A stretch of DNA of 64,000 nucleotides from Molanna angustata (GCA_963576475.1 OY754964.1:3176501-3240500), one strand, 5' to 3'. Numbered from the stretch's first letter, positions 31,430 through 43,309 are shown. The notes: generated by a model from the sequence alone, not told the origin. Made by a program: numbers and translations.

Positions 31430-32930
31430 GTTTCTCGCTTCATTCACGTCCATGCGTCGTCTCGTACACACTCTTATTATTCTTTCGTCTAACGTCTCCA
31501 TCTTTCAAAATTCAATTAATGTGATCATGTCAACTTTTCATCGGCCGATCTCTACTATTCGTCTTACAAAATAACTATAAAGTTATCACTTTTAATTTTG
31601 TTTACACTGACAGCGTTTACTATGTAGAATTCCATTTTTAAAATAAATTAAAACTGGTTGAAAAGGCCTTCACCAGGCGAAACGGTCGTTCTGGAGAGTA
31701 AAAATAAATGTAGAAAGAAAAACAAGTGTTTAATTTATTTTATAAAGTTATCATACATTTTTTCTATTTGGCCAAACTACCTTAGGGCATTTATTTACAT
31801 CTCACTCATATTTCTTTCAATCATACATTCTCGTTTAGTATCTTCATTTCTTATTCTATCATACATCGTTTAACCACACAAAATAGTGCAAAAATATTTT
31901 CTTTATGTAAATTTTATAAATTAACAAGTAAAACCTGGCAGACGTTGTCCTGTCTGTTAAATTATTTACCTCCAAATATATAAAAATGGTTGTTCGGTAT
32001 GTTTCATTTGTATCACTTAACATATTCTTATCTAGATTCGCTAAATATAATTCCGTATTTTTTTCCCTCCCATCCATTCCGTCCCTATTCTTTCATTCAT
32101 TAAAATTTTGGCTACAACTATTTACACGACTCAACCATAGACGAAAACCAAAAATAACCACAGAAAACGCAGATAAATCAAGTTATAAAAATATTTACCT
32201 TTGTTTATACTTTGTTATAATTGTAGATCTCGATGAAAAATGATTTATAAAATTAAGTAAATGTAATATGTTGCCAATATTATTTATTTTTTCTTCAAGT
32301 TGGTTTCCATGATGCATTTTTATGACCATTGAAATAATGACAAAGGTAAATATTTTTGTATTTTGATTTATCTGCGCTTTCTATGGTTATAAATGACCTA
32401 AAAACATAGACGACGTCAGAAAATTTGTCGTGTAAATAGACACTTTTTGGCGGGAAAACGCTTTTCCCGCCAATTCCGGTCGTAAAAATAGTGGCACCGT
32501 TAAATTTTATTTAATTATTCAATCAAATATAGGTACTTGAACCGTTAGCATTATTCCAGTTTTATATAATATACCATTTTATGTATGGGTATATAGGATT
32601 TTTGCTGAACAAACCCACATAGTATCAATTCAATACCAACTTTTTGTTTTCATTTTTTTTGTGAGATATTGAATAAATAAATAAATAAATCATAATGCAT
32701 AAACCTTCTCCTGAATGAGCTGAACAAATTCCCAAAGTTTCATCGCAATCGGATGGTTGGTTTGGGAGTTCATCGGACACATACAAATATACGTAAATCC
32801 ATTTTTATATACATAGATATAGCGTCAATTCTACTTTCTGCCATGTCCATATCTCACAAGCATACATAATATTATATTAGAGTAGGTACGACGATACCAT
32901 TGTGTACCGCGAGTTTTTCTTGCCTCGAAA
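31430..32930 (-). mobile_element. RTE-1 LINE remnant split by later insertions
   Basis: Three pieces are collinear with the intact minus-strand copy at 62670-63206: 31432-31590 (TTCACGTCCATGCGTCGTCT, ATGTGATCATGTCAACTTTT), 31766-31872 (TTGGCCAAACTACCTTAGGG, TATTCTATCATACATCGTTT) and 32820-32880 (CATGTCCATATCTCACAAGC). The gaps of ~175 and ~950 bases hold unrelated AT-rich DNA, including a degenerate Penelope-like signature at 31655-31690 (GGCGAAACGGTCGTTCTGG). Confidence 0.6.
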
Positions 32931-33870
32931 TAATTGAGTCAGCCATTAGGTACAAATCTTAATGCACCATTCACTGTATAACCTGTCGTTACTCTCCTTT
33001 CAATATTCAACTATGCTGAAACATGCTTCTTTAGTATAAATATACATCCACTTGTTCTCATTGTACATTCTCCAAGTATTCATAAAAAATTGCATCGATT
33101 TCGATTTCAATCGTCAACAGCACAAGTATTTATGTATGTGTTTTTCAACAATGAATATGTAACAAATCAAATAGACAAAAAAGCTGACAAAATTTATTTT
33201 ACATACCATTATGCCACACTAATTACAGATATTTTTCACCCATGTTTAGAATTCAGCGAGATAATAATTCCTACACTTTCAAACACACAGATATTTTTCA
33301 TGACACTTTACAACATTATCAAAAACAGATAACGATTTTCTTCAACTCTAATAAATAATCAAACAATCCCCTCCTCATTCATTAAAGATCCCTCCTCCTC
33401 ATCCTGAAACATACACAATTGTTTTGAAATAAATTAAAGTTGAATTTAAATAAGTCAAAAACTCTAGATTATGAAGGCCTTCTTACATTTTGTATATTTG
33501 GTAGGGTTAGATCTAAGTCGAAATGGGTGGCATAATTACGAAGTATACCTACTTCTTCTTTTGCATATTCCCTTCAAGGGAGTAGAATGCTAATGCGTGG
33601 TTGTTATTCGGTACCCCATCGTTATATAGAACGCTGCCAAGGAAGTGAAATTACTTCAATGTTGGTGAAAATGATGTTTCACTGAAATAGTACGTTTTTT
33701 ATGTCAGTCTGAATCTTATATATTTATACAATAACGAATACCATTATTTTCTTAACACTGCCTATAAATGAACCGATTGCTAGGTGATGGTTAAAAATAC
33801 AAAATAGGTATATATTATGACCTATGAACAAATACGATTTTTTTATTAACAGATTTGGTTATACATATTT
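32930..33870. other. Gene-free stretch
   Basis: AT-rich. An 80-codon plus-strand frame at 33090-33332 has no recognisable features and is probably chance. Confidence 0.4.
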
Positions 33871-33872
33871 AT

Positions 33873-34470
33873 TCTTGATGTTTTTGATATGATTCAAATG
33901 TTTTTAGTCCTAATGGTTTTTATATGATTCCATTATATTAATATTTGATGTTTTTGATTTGATTCAGATATATTAATTTTTTTTTGATGTTTTTGATATG
34001 ATTCATATATATTTAGTCCTGATGGTTTTTATATGATTCCATTATATTAGTATTTGATGTTTTTGATTTGATTCAGATATATTATTTTTTTTTATGTTTT
34101 TGATATGATTCATATATATTTAGTCCTGATGGTTTTAATATGATTCCATTATATTAATATGTGATGTTTTTGATTTGATCCAGATATATTTATTCTTGAT
34201 ATTTTTGATATCATTCATATATATTTAGTCCTGATGGTTTTGATATGATTCCATTATATTAATATTTTATGTTTTTGATATTATTCAGATATATTTAGTC
34301 ATGATGGTTTTGATATGATTCCATTATATTAATATTTGATGTTTTTGATATTATTAAGATATATTTAGTCCTGATGGTTTTGATATGATTCTATTATATT
34401 AATATTTGATGTTCTTGATTTGATCCAGATATATTTATTCTTGATGTTTTTGATGATTCAGATATATTTA
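33873..34470. repeat. Minisatellite, ~35-bp unit
   Basis: About 17 units of the type GATGTTTTTGATATGATTCA + GATATATTTAGTCCT. TTCCATTATATTA marks recur at 33928, 34037, 34144, 34249, 34319 and 34389, i.e. three-unit spacing (~107) changing to two-unit spacing (70). Confidence 0.9.
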
Positions 34471-34537
34471 TATTCCACTTCTTTAGAATAGTGTGGTGTT
34501 AGGATTTCAAAATTATATAAACGAATATTTTTAAAAT

Positions 34538-34702
34538 GAATATGTTCTTGTTAAACAAGTACATATACATCTTCCTACGTTCCCTAAAATAAGCAAATAA
34601 ATAATTGTGCTTAGGTGAACGAAATCGGTCGAGGCAGGATTCAAACTCGCGACCACTGGATTACTAGCCCAGCAAGCTAACCGCTCTGCCACCGACCCAT
34701 CA
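34538..34702 (-). repeat. SINE-C, full length
   Basis: On the minus strand: GGGTCGGTGGCAGAGCGGTT (box A region), CTGGGCTAGTAATCCAG anticodon-arm-like stem-loop, GTCGCGAGTTTGAATCCTGC (box B), GATTTCGTTCACCTAAGCAC, then TTAGGGAACGTAGGAAGATG and TACTTGTTTAACAAG. It serves as the uninterrupted reference for the nested insertions at 42.2 and 49.7 kb. Confidence 0.88.
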
Positions 34703-34704
34703 GT

Positions 34705-35635
34705 CGGTATAAGTTGTAATAAATTGTATTAAATTTTAAATAAATAATAAAACTTTGCCTTTCCAGGTTGATTGAAATTTTATATTTGTAGTAATACTGC
34801 CATTAAATGCCAGTAATTGTATAGGGACCTTAAAGAACATCAATATTTCAGTACACCTCAAAAAGATTTCGTTTTTATACGTTCGAGGATAAGGACATAC
34901 ATTATAAATTTATATAGCCAAGAGATTTATGCCAAACTTATGATGTAATACAACCTTCGTTTTACATGTGGGATACCTACGTCTTAAAATCACATCTCGT
35001 TACTTATTCAAAATAAAAACATTTCTTCGACAAAACAAGGTTGTCAAACGTTCAAAAATATTGGCAATTGAAATGTTCAATTGAAAAAAAAAAGATTCAT
35101 TACATTTTTTTCTTTATAATATTAATATCCATATTGATAGTTGCCGCTTAGCAGTTTCTGCCAACCAGATATTATCAATAAAATTCTTCCATATCAGGTT
35201 GCTTGAAAGAAACATAATTTTATTATAAACCCCTTCTCATTATTCATATACATATATGTATATGAAACATTCGAGGTGGCATATTTTTTAAATAATTCAA
35301 AATTAAAAAAAAACATATAATTTGGAATCTCTGAGACTTGTTATATAACCTTCAAATAATCTACGTGGGTTAATCCATAAACAAGATAACTCCTGTAAAC
35401 CAAAACGTGTAGGAGCAACATACAACGTTATTATGTACCTACATGCCCATTGATACACCTACATGTTTTTTTTGTTGTATTTTTCATATTTCTTTATTCG
35501 AATTCATTAATAATACCTTTGAACCTTTAATTTGTTTGATTTGTAAACAATAAGTTAGGTAAATTATTTAAACAATAACTTAGGTAAATTTACATACACA
35601 TTGGTACAAGTAGGCAAACAAGTCAAAAATGAAAT
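34705..35635. other. Gene-free stretch
   Basis: AT-rich; nothing recognised. Confidence 0.4.
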
Positions 35636-35642
35636 AATATTT

Positions 35643-36110
35643 CTGGCGCAGTTCAGGGGTGACATCTGTGATTGACACCGTCACCTCAATTATAAGAACT
35701 GTTGCTTTCATTATTTACAAAAAAATCAATTTCTCAATAGATGACGTTACAAAAAAAGGTTTCTTCGTTACTTCATAGATGGCAATTGTAATAATGTCTT
35801 ATTTTCATGTGAATTGTTACACATTATTCAAATATAATATATAACTTTCAAAAATAACATTGATAAGGGAACTTGATAAGAAGGCATAATTGGCGCTGCG
35901 CGAGCGCATAAAGTGATCACGTAAACTAGGCGATGACAGGTCGTAAGTCCTGTTGATGCCTTGAATTCCTGGTTCTTCTATGATATCCCAACTTCGTCTC
36001 TATTGATATGTTAAACAAAGTTTGTCAATAAAAATATCATTTGACTTCCGACAGGGAAAAAATCCAATGTTTGTGTAGGTACTTATAAGCTTTTGAAAAA
36101 ATATTCGATT
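35643..36110 (+). repeat. Family B repeat, long copy
   Basis: GGCGCAGTTCAGGGGTGACA, CAATTTCTCAATAGATGACG, GCGCGAGCGCATAAAGTGAT, GCGATGACAGGTCGTAAGTC, CCAACTTCGTCTCTATTGAT, then GACTTCCGACAGGGAAAAAA. The most complete uninterrupted copy. No coding capacity; class unknown. Confidence 0.75.
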
Positions 36111-36645
36111 AAAGTGCATTTTGTTATTTTGATACAGAAATGGAATTTTTTGATAGAGTCATAACAGTTTTTAAACTATATAATTAACTTTATATACCTA
36201 TACTTTAAATTTTAACCGTGTGATGTGTAAATGAGTACCATTTTTAATGATCACAAAATGGATATGACCCTACTTTAACACTAGGAGTACCAAAATAATG
36301 GAAGAGTGCCATACAGGTCTGTCCTTAATGTTGCGAATCGACCATCTCGGGAGTCTTGCTATAAAAACCTTCATTATATTGTATGAAAATTCAGTCAGAA
36401 ATTAAACATTAATGAGCCATAAAAAACTTTAAAGTGCCCCACAAAAGTTACGGGGATATAAAAATAAATGAAAATAAAAAAAATAATGATATATACATAC
36501 AGTTTCAAATTAGTTTTTAGCGATACAATTTATCTTAGTGGGAAATTGTTGACATGTTATGTAAAGTAGGTACTTGGATGTTTTTATATGTAATTCAATC
36601 ACATTCATGTAAGATATATGAGATGATACCATACCATATAATATC
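36110..36645. other. Gene-free stretch
   Basis: AT-rich; nothing recognised. Confidence 0.4.
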
Positions 36646-36649
36646 ACTT

Positions 36650-36930
36650 TAATTTACCTATTTGGGGTAGGCAGAGAACCGGACTCCTCTCTCTCGACAT
36701 AATTCACGTCCAAGCATCGTCCCATACACGTTCTTCTATCATTCATACATCTAACGCCTCCATCTTTTAAAATTCCATTTATTATGTAATCGTTCCAACT
36801 CTAACTTGGTCCTCTACTTTTCGTTCCTCTTTTATCAGTTTTATATACATTTATTGTCATATGGTCATCACTCATCCTTTCTGTGTGGTCGAACCAAATT
36901 ATGGCATTTATTTTCACCATATCTACGATA
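36650..36930 (-). mobile_element. RTE-1 LINE 3' fragment
   Basis: TTTGGGGTAGGCAGAGAACC, TTCACGTCCAAGCATCGTCC, CATACATCTAACGCCTCCAT and GTGTGGTCGAACCAAATTAT correspond to 62690-62940. Frames are broken. Confidence 0.65.
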
Positions 36931-37063
36931 TATGAATTATATTAAATAAATGACATTAGATGGTTAATAATTTAATTAAAATATATAAGTACAAGTGATC
37001 GCGCAGCGGTCGAAATTCAACTGTAATTCATAATATCTTGAATCTTAAAAAGTTTGATCTATG

Positions 37064-37582
37064 AAAAAATGAGTGGGTCGTAGCTAACGCTATACTCCTT
37101 AGTATTCAGATTTACATAATAATGAGTATTCAGATTTATATAATATAGAAAATTTTCAGGGCTTTCGTGAAATGATTTTGTCAAAATATTTTTATTTAAA
37201 TATTTCATTATGAAACCTTGATAAGTCTTCAATGCCATTTTATGAAAGAGTCTAAAAAATTAAAATATCAAAGTTCTAGTTTCCTGAACTCGGGGTCAAT
37301 TTGAAATATTTCACAGAGAAAAAAAAGAAATTTCCTTCAAAAGGATCTAAGCTATTCTGTGAAGAGTCGAATGAATACTTTAGTCTTTAATCGATAAAGT
37401 AGAATATACACGCCGCACAAAGCACATAGTACACAGCACACATACACAGAAACTTCTTGAAACTTTCAGAATACAATATCAGCGTGATACTTGTTGATAA
37501 TCTGCAATATGAAAATTAACCATAAAAATTGGGAATTCATAACTTTCCACTATATCCCCTCGGGGTAGTGAGGAGTAAAAGA
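37064..37582 (-). mobile_element. Family A2 element, complete
   Basis: It starts GAGTGGGTCGTAGCTAACGC and ends with CCACTATATCCCCTCGGGGT and AGTGAGGAGT hairpin. The body (ATCGATAAAGTAGAATATAC, TTTCAGAATACAATATCAGC) is the reverse of 3700-4230. Confidence 0.75.
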
Positions 37583-38118
37583 CATCATGAATTCATCAAG
37601 GGTTAAGTACCTACAAAGTTTTCATTTCACATATTACAAAGTGTTATTGTTTTTAAGTATATTGTTTCACAGTAGATTAAGTATTTTTCTTTTACATGTT
37701 CTGTATTTGAATTTCAAATAACTGCATTTGAAATTTAGTGTTTGGTATTGGCATTATGAAATTAAACAATTTATTTTATTTGTAACACACATTAACTTTA
37801 ACTTTGCTAAATCTCAAAGTCCTTCGTGCGCGCAGATTGCTTAAAGTGGGTCCAAAGTTTTCACTTTACGTATTAATAAATAGATTAGTTTATTTTTTTC
37901 AGATAATCAAAAACAAATTGGTTTTCAATACTTATAGTTTTTTCACAACAAACAATTAAAAAAAAGAAATTATCGTTTCATCAATGAACACTATTACGCT
38001 TTCTTTCAACAGTCATCTTGTATGAGGAGAAATCTGAGAATAGATCCACGCATGGTGCTGTTTTCGACACTCTGTTGTAACATGCAGTAAGTAGCTCTAC
38101 TTAGAGGAGCTTACTGAC
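37583..38118. other. Gene-free stretch
   Basis: AT-rich; nothing recognised. Confidence 0.4.
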
Positions 38119-38120
38119 CT

Positions 38121-38350
38121 TCATTCATTCATTCATTCATTCATACCATAACGGCATTTCCCAAAATGTTTAAACAGATGTGCAGGTGTGAATTACCTGC
38201 CTTTTAAAAGGAAGCACAACACGATCGTGTATACCCATACACTCGCCTCACCTAAAAAGACACCACATTCATAATTGGTGGTGAACCTCATTATTTAACT
38301 GTGTATGATGTTATTGTAGCCTGTTTTATTTGAGATTACCCGGCTCTTAT
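38121..38350 (-). repeat. SINE-A copy
   Basis: Tail (CATT)n at 38121-38143, then CATACCATAACGGCATTTCC, CACTCGCCTCACCTAAAAAG, GGTGGTGAACCTCATTATTT. Same orientation as the two other copies. Confidence 0.75.
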
Positions 38351-38354
38351 TCAG

Positions 38355-39710
38355 AAATATTCAGTGAATGCCAGTCTTACATATGTCATAGTATAACATT
38401 TATTTTTTATGTAAGGATAACGATTTGATAATATGAACCCTGAGTACTAGTGGCTTTCAGAGATAACAGGCTTCGAAATGTCTATAATGACTATTGTAAC
38501 ATGTCAGTTATAGAAGAAAGAGTTTTTTTAAACCCCCCCGATGACAGATTTAAAGTTAAATAAATTATTTTCTTCATGGTATGTGCAATACACATTGCCG
38601 TTCACAGGCGTGATGTCATTTTTGTAACACTGTCGAATTTGAAACTTTGACTTTTAAAAACTTATCTGCATTCGAGCTTCTTATTCTAATTTGAATAGTT
38701 TCTGTCTTCTAGATTTAATATGAAAATAATGAATAAATTTATTATTTGTAACAAATATTTACTATTTATTTCTTTAAACGTGAATACCTACTGAAACATT
38801 GACTTATATTAAAAATGTAAGTTTTTCTCAAAATATTTAAGGAGGCAAACAAACATTGATTGTTAATGCTTGGCATGAAATATAACAAGCGATTAAAGTA
38901 TCATTTTGACAAGAAAAAAAATATTCTGCTAAAATTTTCGGGCAAAATAAAATTTAAAGCATTTTAACCTTTATTTGTCATTGTGATAAATAAATTCGGG
39001 CCATAAATCACCTTAAAAATTGTACAACAAGAGGACACAAAGCTGTAAAGATTAATCGATTAAGGTTGACAGCGTATTTGGGAGGAAAATTAAGAAAATT
39101 CTCTTGATTTTTTCCACTTATAAATGTTGGAGTGAAAATTTCCCCATTTATCGTAACGAACGTTTTCATATTGTTGGTAGGCACTGAAAAAGAAATGATC
39201 CATAAATTAAACCTTTTACAAAAAATATATTGTGTATAAAACGTTGTCATTTAGTTCACTGGGGACAAAAATACATATTGTATTCTTTTGTTATTGAATA
39301 TTATTAATTTTATCTTCTACTTTCAGAGAAAATACCTGCTATTTGCCTATTCATGCGATATTTCGAAACTCTCCTTGTTTCGGGAGAACACCCCGCCTAT
39401 CTGTATTAATCGAAATATTTTATTTATTTTAGGTATTTCATTTTTTAGAGTATACAGGACAGAGACAACTTGTAATATTTTTGGTGCAGATTTGGATATT
39501 TCCAAATATATAATTGGTATTTAAGTTTTTTTAGAGATATTGTTTTTTATGAGTTCATAGGTAAGCTTACTTTTTATTAAATAGTTTTTTCCTTTTCTTT
39601 TCGCTTTAGACAATTTATGTTTTATTTAATGCCTTTTTTACTTGTATTATTATATAGATTTTATTTTTACCGCGTGATTTCAATGTTTTATTTATATAAT
39701 ATTTGTTCAC
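38355..39710. other. Gene-free stretch
   Basis: AT-rich. Open frames at 39008-39250 and 39288-39524 have no recognisable features. Nothing else seen. Confidence 0.4.
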
Positions 39711-39713
39711 TTC

Positions 39714-40537
39714 TATGGAATAGTGGAGAGTCATGATTTCACATTTTTTAAAAGTTTTTTTTTTACATAAATTTCTCAATGGGTATCTTGTAGAGAGTGC
39801 ATTGAGTTTCGTTGTGATGTTTTTGTGTGTATGCCATTATCCGTAATCCGTGTACCTACTGTATGTCGTATGCCGTAGGTACATAAATATGAAAATTTGT
39901 GTCCTCTGTACAGATCAAACTAAAAGGCCGATGAACTTAATATTGATGCCATATGTGTGATTGACTATGTGAACTTATATATTATACATATGTGAACTAA
40001 GAGCTGATTAGTTTTCCATAGACAACGGTTCATTTTTTCTCAATGTTTCTCTATGATTTCATATGTTAAAATGAAAATATGCTCTCACGACCTGGAAATT
40101 TGAGATATTTTAATTTTGTTTGTACTATTTCTGCGATACCAGCAGAGGAGAAATTTCTTTTAATTCATTTTTCACGCAAATATTGCATCTCTGGGCAGGA
40201 AACACTGGTAATAAGTTAATAATAAACTCGCCACTTGCACAGGGTGCAAGGACGTGTTCATTATTTTTTTTTATTTTAATATTTTAATATCAATTATTTA
40301 CAAAATTGTATTCAAAGTTGGTCAACGTTAAAAGAAAAACATACAACCATTTGTAAAATTATGTTAATAATAATAAATTTTTGTATGAAAAATATATTAT
40401 AATATATATCAAGAGAATTTTTTTATGTTTGGCAATGTTTAGTTATTTGATTTCATATTGATATTAGAATGTAATATTAGCAGGGAAGCTTCATTGTGTA
40501 GTGGAGAGTTTAACGTTGGCCACAACCCACTCGTTTA
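39714..40537 (+). mobile_element. Family A1 element with a single monomer and a SINE-D inside
   Basis: Left end CTATGGAATAGTGGAGAGTC, right end GTGGAGAGTTTAACGTTGGC then CACAACCCACTC. Inside, in reverse relative to the 24-27 kb copy, are GCATTGAGTTTCGTTGTGAT, CTGATTAGTTTTCCATAGAC and GTTGGTCAACGTTAAAAGAA, one monomer equivalent. A SINE-D copy lies at 40141-40270. Confidence 0.75.
40141..40270 (+). repeat. SINE-D copy inside an A1 element
   Basis: GCAGAGGAGAAATTTCTTTT, TTTTTCACGCAAATATTGCA, AATAAACTCGCCACTTGCAC and GTGCAAGGACGTGTTCATT match 44575-44715 in reverse. The tRNA-like box B seen at 44690 is lost. Confidence 0.7.
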
Positions 40538-40949
40538 TTCTAGTATTATGTAAAAGGCAATATGAAACTACTGTTAATTCAGAAAATAAATAAATAAATA
40601 AACCGTATAAAATTGAACCACGCCCAGCAGCTAGTTAATGTATTGAATTTTCTGTGTGTCTTCAGTGTACCCCGGAATAGAAGCTCAAATATTGCAAGTT
40701 GTATGATACGATCCGTTTGAGATGAGATTACAGCATCCATATATGTACCTACATACACACACGTAGAGAGAAAAAGAGAACAGACACAAAAGATCCTGTG
40801 GGAAATTTTATGGTAGAAGCTTCCCATTTTCTATATATTTTCTTCATGGCATTCAATAAAATGTTAAACACGCCAAACTACTAAGCAAACCACATTAAAT
40901 TGTCCTTTGAGTTCAATTTTACATTCTTATTTTTTCCAATAGTTATCAA

Positions 40950-41275
40950 ATTGAATCAGTGCAAAAAAAACATTTTATATATATATTGTTTCTTTTGATT
41001 TTTTCTTTTATTTTGAATCTTTCAATAACTTTTGTCCTTGACAATGTTTTTAACATCTCAATAGAGACGAATTTGGGATATTATAGAATCAGTGCAAAAG
41101 AAAAACATTTTATATTTGTTGTTTCTTTTGTTTTTTTCTTTTATTTTAAATTTTTCAATAACTTTTGTCCTTGACAAAATTTTTAACATCTCAATAGAGA
41201 CGAAGTTGGTATATTATAGAAGAAGCAGGAACTCAAGGCACCTGCAGGGCTTACGACCTGTCATCGGCTGGCATA
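40950..41275 (+). repeat. Family B fragment with a tandem duplication
   Basis: AATCAGTGCAAAA...AACATCTCAATAGAGACGAA occurs twice in a row (40955-41085 and 41086-41215, ~130-bp period), each ending in a GGTATATTATAGAA-like end. It then continues into CAGGGCTTACGACCTGTCAT. Confidence 0.75.
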
Positions 41276-41330
41276 TATTCAATTAAAAAAATATTCGAAC
41301 TTTTGTCATAGTTTTTTTTTGTTTTTATTA

Positions 41331-41650
41331 TTACTCCTCACTACCCCAATGGGATAAAGTGGGATTTAATGAATTGGGGAGTAGTGTAATTTATAGGGTT
41401 ATTTTTTTATTGCGGATTGTCAATTAGTTTCATGTGAGTATTCTGAAGCTTTCATCACAATGTATATGTGTACGTGCTGTGTACTATGTACGGCTTGTTT
41501 ATTCTATTTTATCGATAAGGTATAGACTAAATAACTCATTCGAGTATTTTAGAATTTTGCAGTTTTCTATATTCTCTTAGACTCCATTTAATTTTGGACG
41601 AAATCTGATCAGTGCTTCTTATTTTTTTTAAATGTCAAATATTTTAGTGT
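41331..41650 (+). mobile_element. Family A2 element, left part
   Basis: ACTCCTCACTACCCCAATGG then GATAAAGTGGGATTTAATGA, and an inner part parallel to 3740-4020 (CGATAAGGTATAGACTAAAT, CAGTGCTTCTTATTTTTTTT). It passes into A1-like sequence at about 41655. Confidence 0.7.
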
Positions 41651-41654
41651 CCTC

Positions 41655-42085
41655 AAGCTCAGGATTCTTTAATTTTCATTTATTTTCTACCAAACAATAT
41701 AAAAAATCTCGATTTTCCAGAGACAAGAGCATTTTGAAAATTTGACAGATGAAATCATGGAGACGATGTTGTTAACGGATATCTATCTAAAAATAATCAG
41801 CTCTACGTTTATGGATTTAACATTATATGATATCAATATCAATAGTCAATCGGACGTAAAGTTTGGGCTGTAGAGAGGACACAAAAAAACAACGTAAATG
41901 ATGAAACGATAAAGAAGAACGAACTGACTTTTGTTTATGGACAACTAATTAGTTCTATGTCTATACATTTTACATATATATTATGATGTATGTAAATATG
42001 AAGTAGATCCGACTTATATTTTGAGCTGTAGAGGACACAAAAAGGATACGGCGTATGCCATATGTACATTGTACATACAATGTTT
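41655..42085 (-). mobile_element. Family A1 internal fragment
   Basis: GACAAGAGCATTTTGAAAAT, AATCAGCTCTACGTTTATGG, GTTTGGGCTGTAGAGAGGAC (twice, diverged) and GGATACGGCGTATGCCATAT match 26690-27030. Confidence 0.65.
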
Positions 42086-42105
42086 ATACAATGTGCATTT
42101 TAGAT

Positions 42106-42985
42106 GGGTCGGTGGCAGAGCGGTTAGCGCGCTGGGCTAGTAATCCAGTGGTCGCGAGTTCGAATCCTGCCTCGCCCGATTTCGTTCACCTTCTTCTTCT
42201 TCTTTCTCAGCCATCTCTCCACTGCTGGATGTAGGCCTCTTCTAATAGCTTCCACTCGCCTTTTTTCTGGGCTTTTCGAACCCATCCGCTTCCAGCGACA
42301 GGGACAATATCATCGGCCCACCTTTTCTGGGGCCGGCCTATTCCCCTTTTCATATCCCATGGTCTCCAATTTAGAATTCTGGGTGCCCATCTGTCCGTAC
42401 CCTGTCTGGCAACATGACCCTCCCATTGCCATTTAAGTTTTGCAACTCGATCCATGACATCAACAACTTTTGTCTGGCGTCTGATTTCTTCATTTCTAAT
42501 TTTGTCTCTTAGACTTACGCCTATCATTTGCCTTTCCATGGATCTCTGAGTGCATTTTAGCTTATGTATGGTCCTCGCAGTTAGCGTGATAGTTTCCAGA
42601 CCATACGTAAGCACAGGCAGGATACATGTTTCAAAAACTTTTCTTTTCAGACATATGGGAATATCTCTGATTTTTAGGACATGTTTAAGTTTTCCAAATG
42701 CTGCCCAACCTTCAATTATTTTACTATCAATTGTGATAGTGCTGTAAGATGATGGACTCATGATTTTCGTTTTGTTGATATTTATTTCCAGGCCGACCAT
42801 CAGGGAAGCAACGTGGAGTTCTTTTATCATAACATGAAGTTCTTCCAGATCATCACTTAAAAGCACTATGTCATCTGCAAAACGGAGGTGGTTTAAGTTT
42901 GTTCCATAAGTATAAGCATTTATTTGCTAATTTTAGGGAACGTAGGAAGATGTGTATGTACTTGTTTGACAAGGTCATATTCATT
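42106..42985 (+). repeat. SINE-C split by an RTE insertion
   Basis: The head (42106-42188) ends GATTTCGTTCACC; the remainder resumes at 42905 with ATTTATTTGCTAATTTTAGG, GAACGTAGGAAGATGTGTAT and TGTTTGACAAGGTCATATTC. Box A (TGGCAGAGCGGTTAGCGC) and box B (CGCGAGTTCGAATCCTGC) are intact. Confidence 0.88.
42189..42905 (-). pseudogene. RTE-clade LINE, 5'-truncated, with RT FADD motif and intact frame
   Basis: On the minus strand an open frame of over 220 codons starts at the truncation (AYTYGTNLNHLRFADDIVLL, so it retains the catalytic FADD) and ends at a stop near 42207. Other motifs: ININKTKIMS, GWAAFGKLKHVLKIRDIPI, LKRKVFETCILPVLTYGLET, EIRRQTKVVDVMDRVAKLKW, QWEGHVARQGTDRW, GIGRPQKRWADDIV. Between IDSKIIE and GWAAFGK the stretch that normally carries the YLG motif is missing in frame (about 30 residues by family expectation). 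A (GAAGAA)n tail abuts SINE-C. Length falls well short of a full ORF2; no endonuclease. Confidence 0.88.
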
Positions 42986-43014
42986 TAAAAAAAATATAGA
43001 CCTTACGAAGAAAC

Positions 43015-43070
43015 TCATATTGTGTACTCTCTACATCATACCCATTGAGAAATTAATGTTCAAAATAGTT
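43015..43070 (-). repeat. Family A1 right-end fragment
   Basis: ACGAAGAAACTCATATTGTG and TACCCATTGAGAAATTAATG match 27057-27110. Confidence 0.5.
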
Positions 43071-43309
43071 ATATTTTTATAGTATGTATATAATATTATT
43101 ATTGTACCTATAATAATTATGGTATGTTTTAAGTACGATATCTTCTCTCTAGGACGAAGTTTTAACTAGATCGAGAAAGTATCTCTCAAAGTAAATATTT
43201 TGTTATAATAATTAAATCGTTCATTCTTTAAATATGCTTGAACTCATAGGTATTCTCAATGATTTCGTTATCAGCTGTTTCCTCAACTCTATCATACCTA
43301 TATCGAATA

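Noticed and set aside
31655..31690. GGCGAAACGGTCG hammerhead-like half
   Set aside because: The CUGANGA half reads UUGAAAA (two core changes) and no helix I forms; kept only as a degenerate trace.
33873..34470. Regularly spaced repeats that could suggest a CRISPR array
   Set aside because: Units are directly adjacent and diverged without unique spacers, in a eukaryotic context: a minisatellite.
42106..42180. tRNA-like sequence with box A, anticodon arm and box B
   Set aside because: Acceptor ends do not pair, and the same sequence with a common non-tRNA body occurs at 6617, 11926, 34538 and 49585: it is SINE-C, not a tRNA gene.
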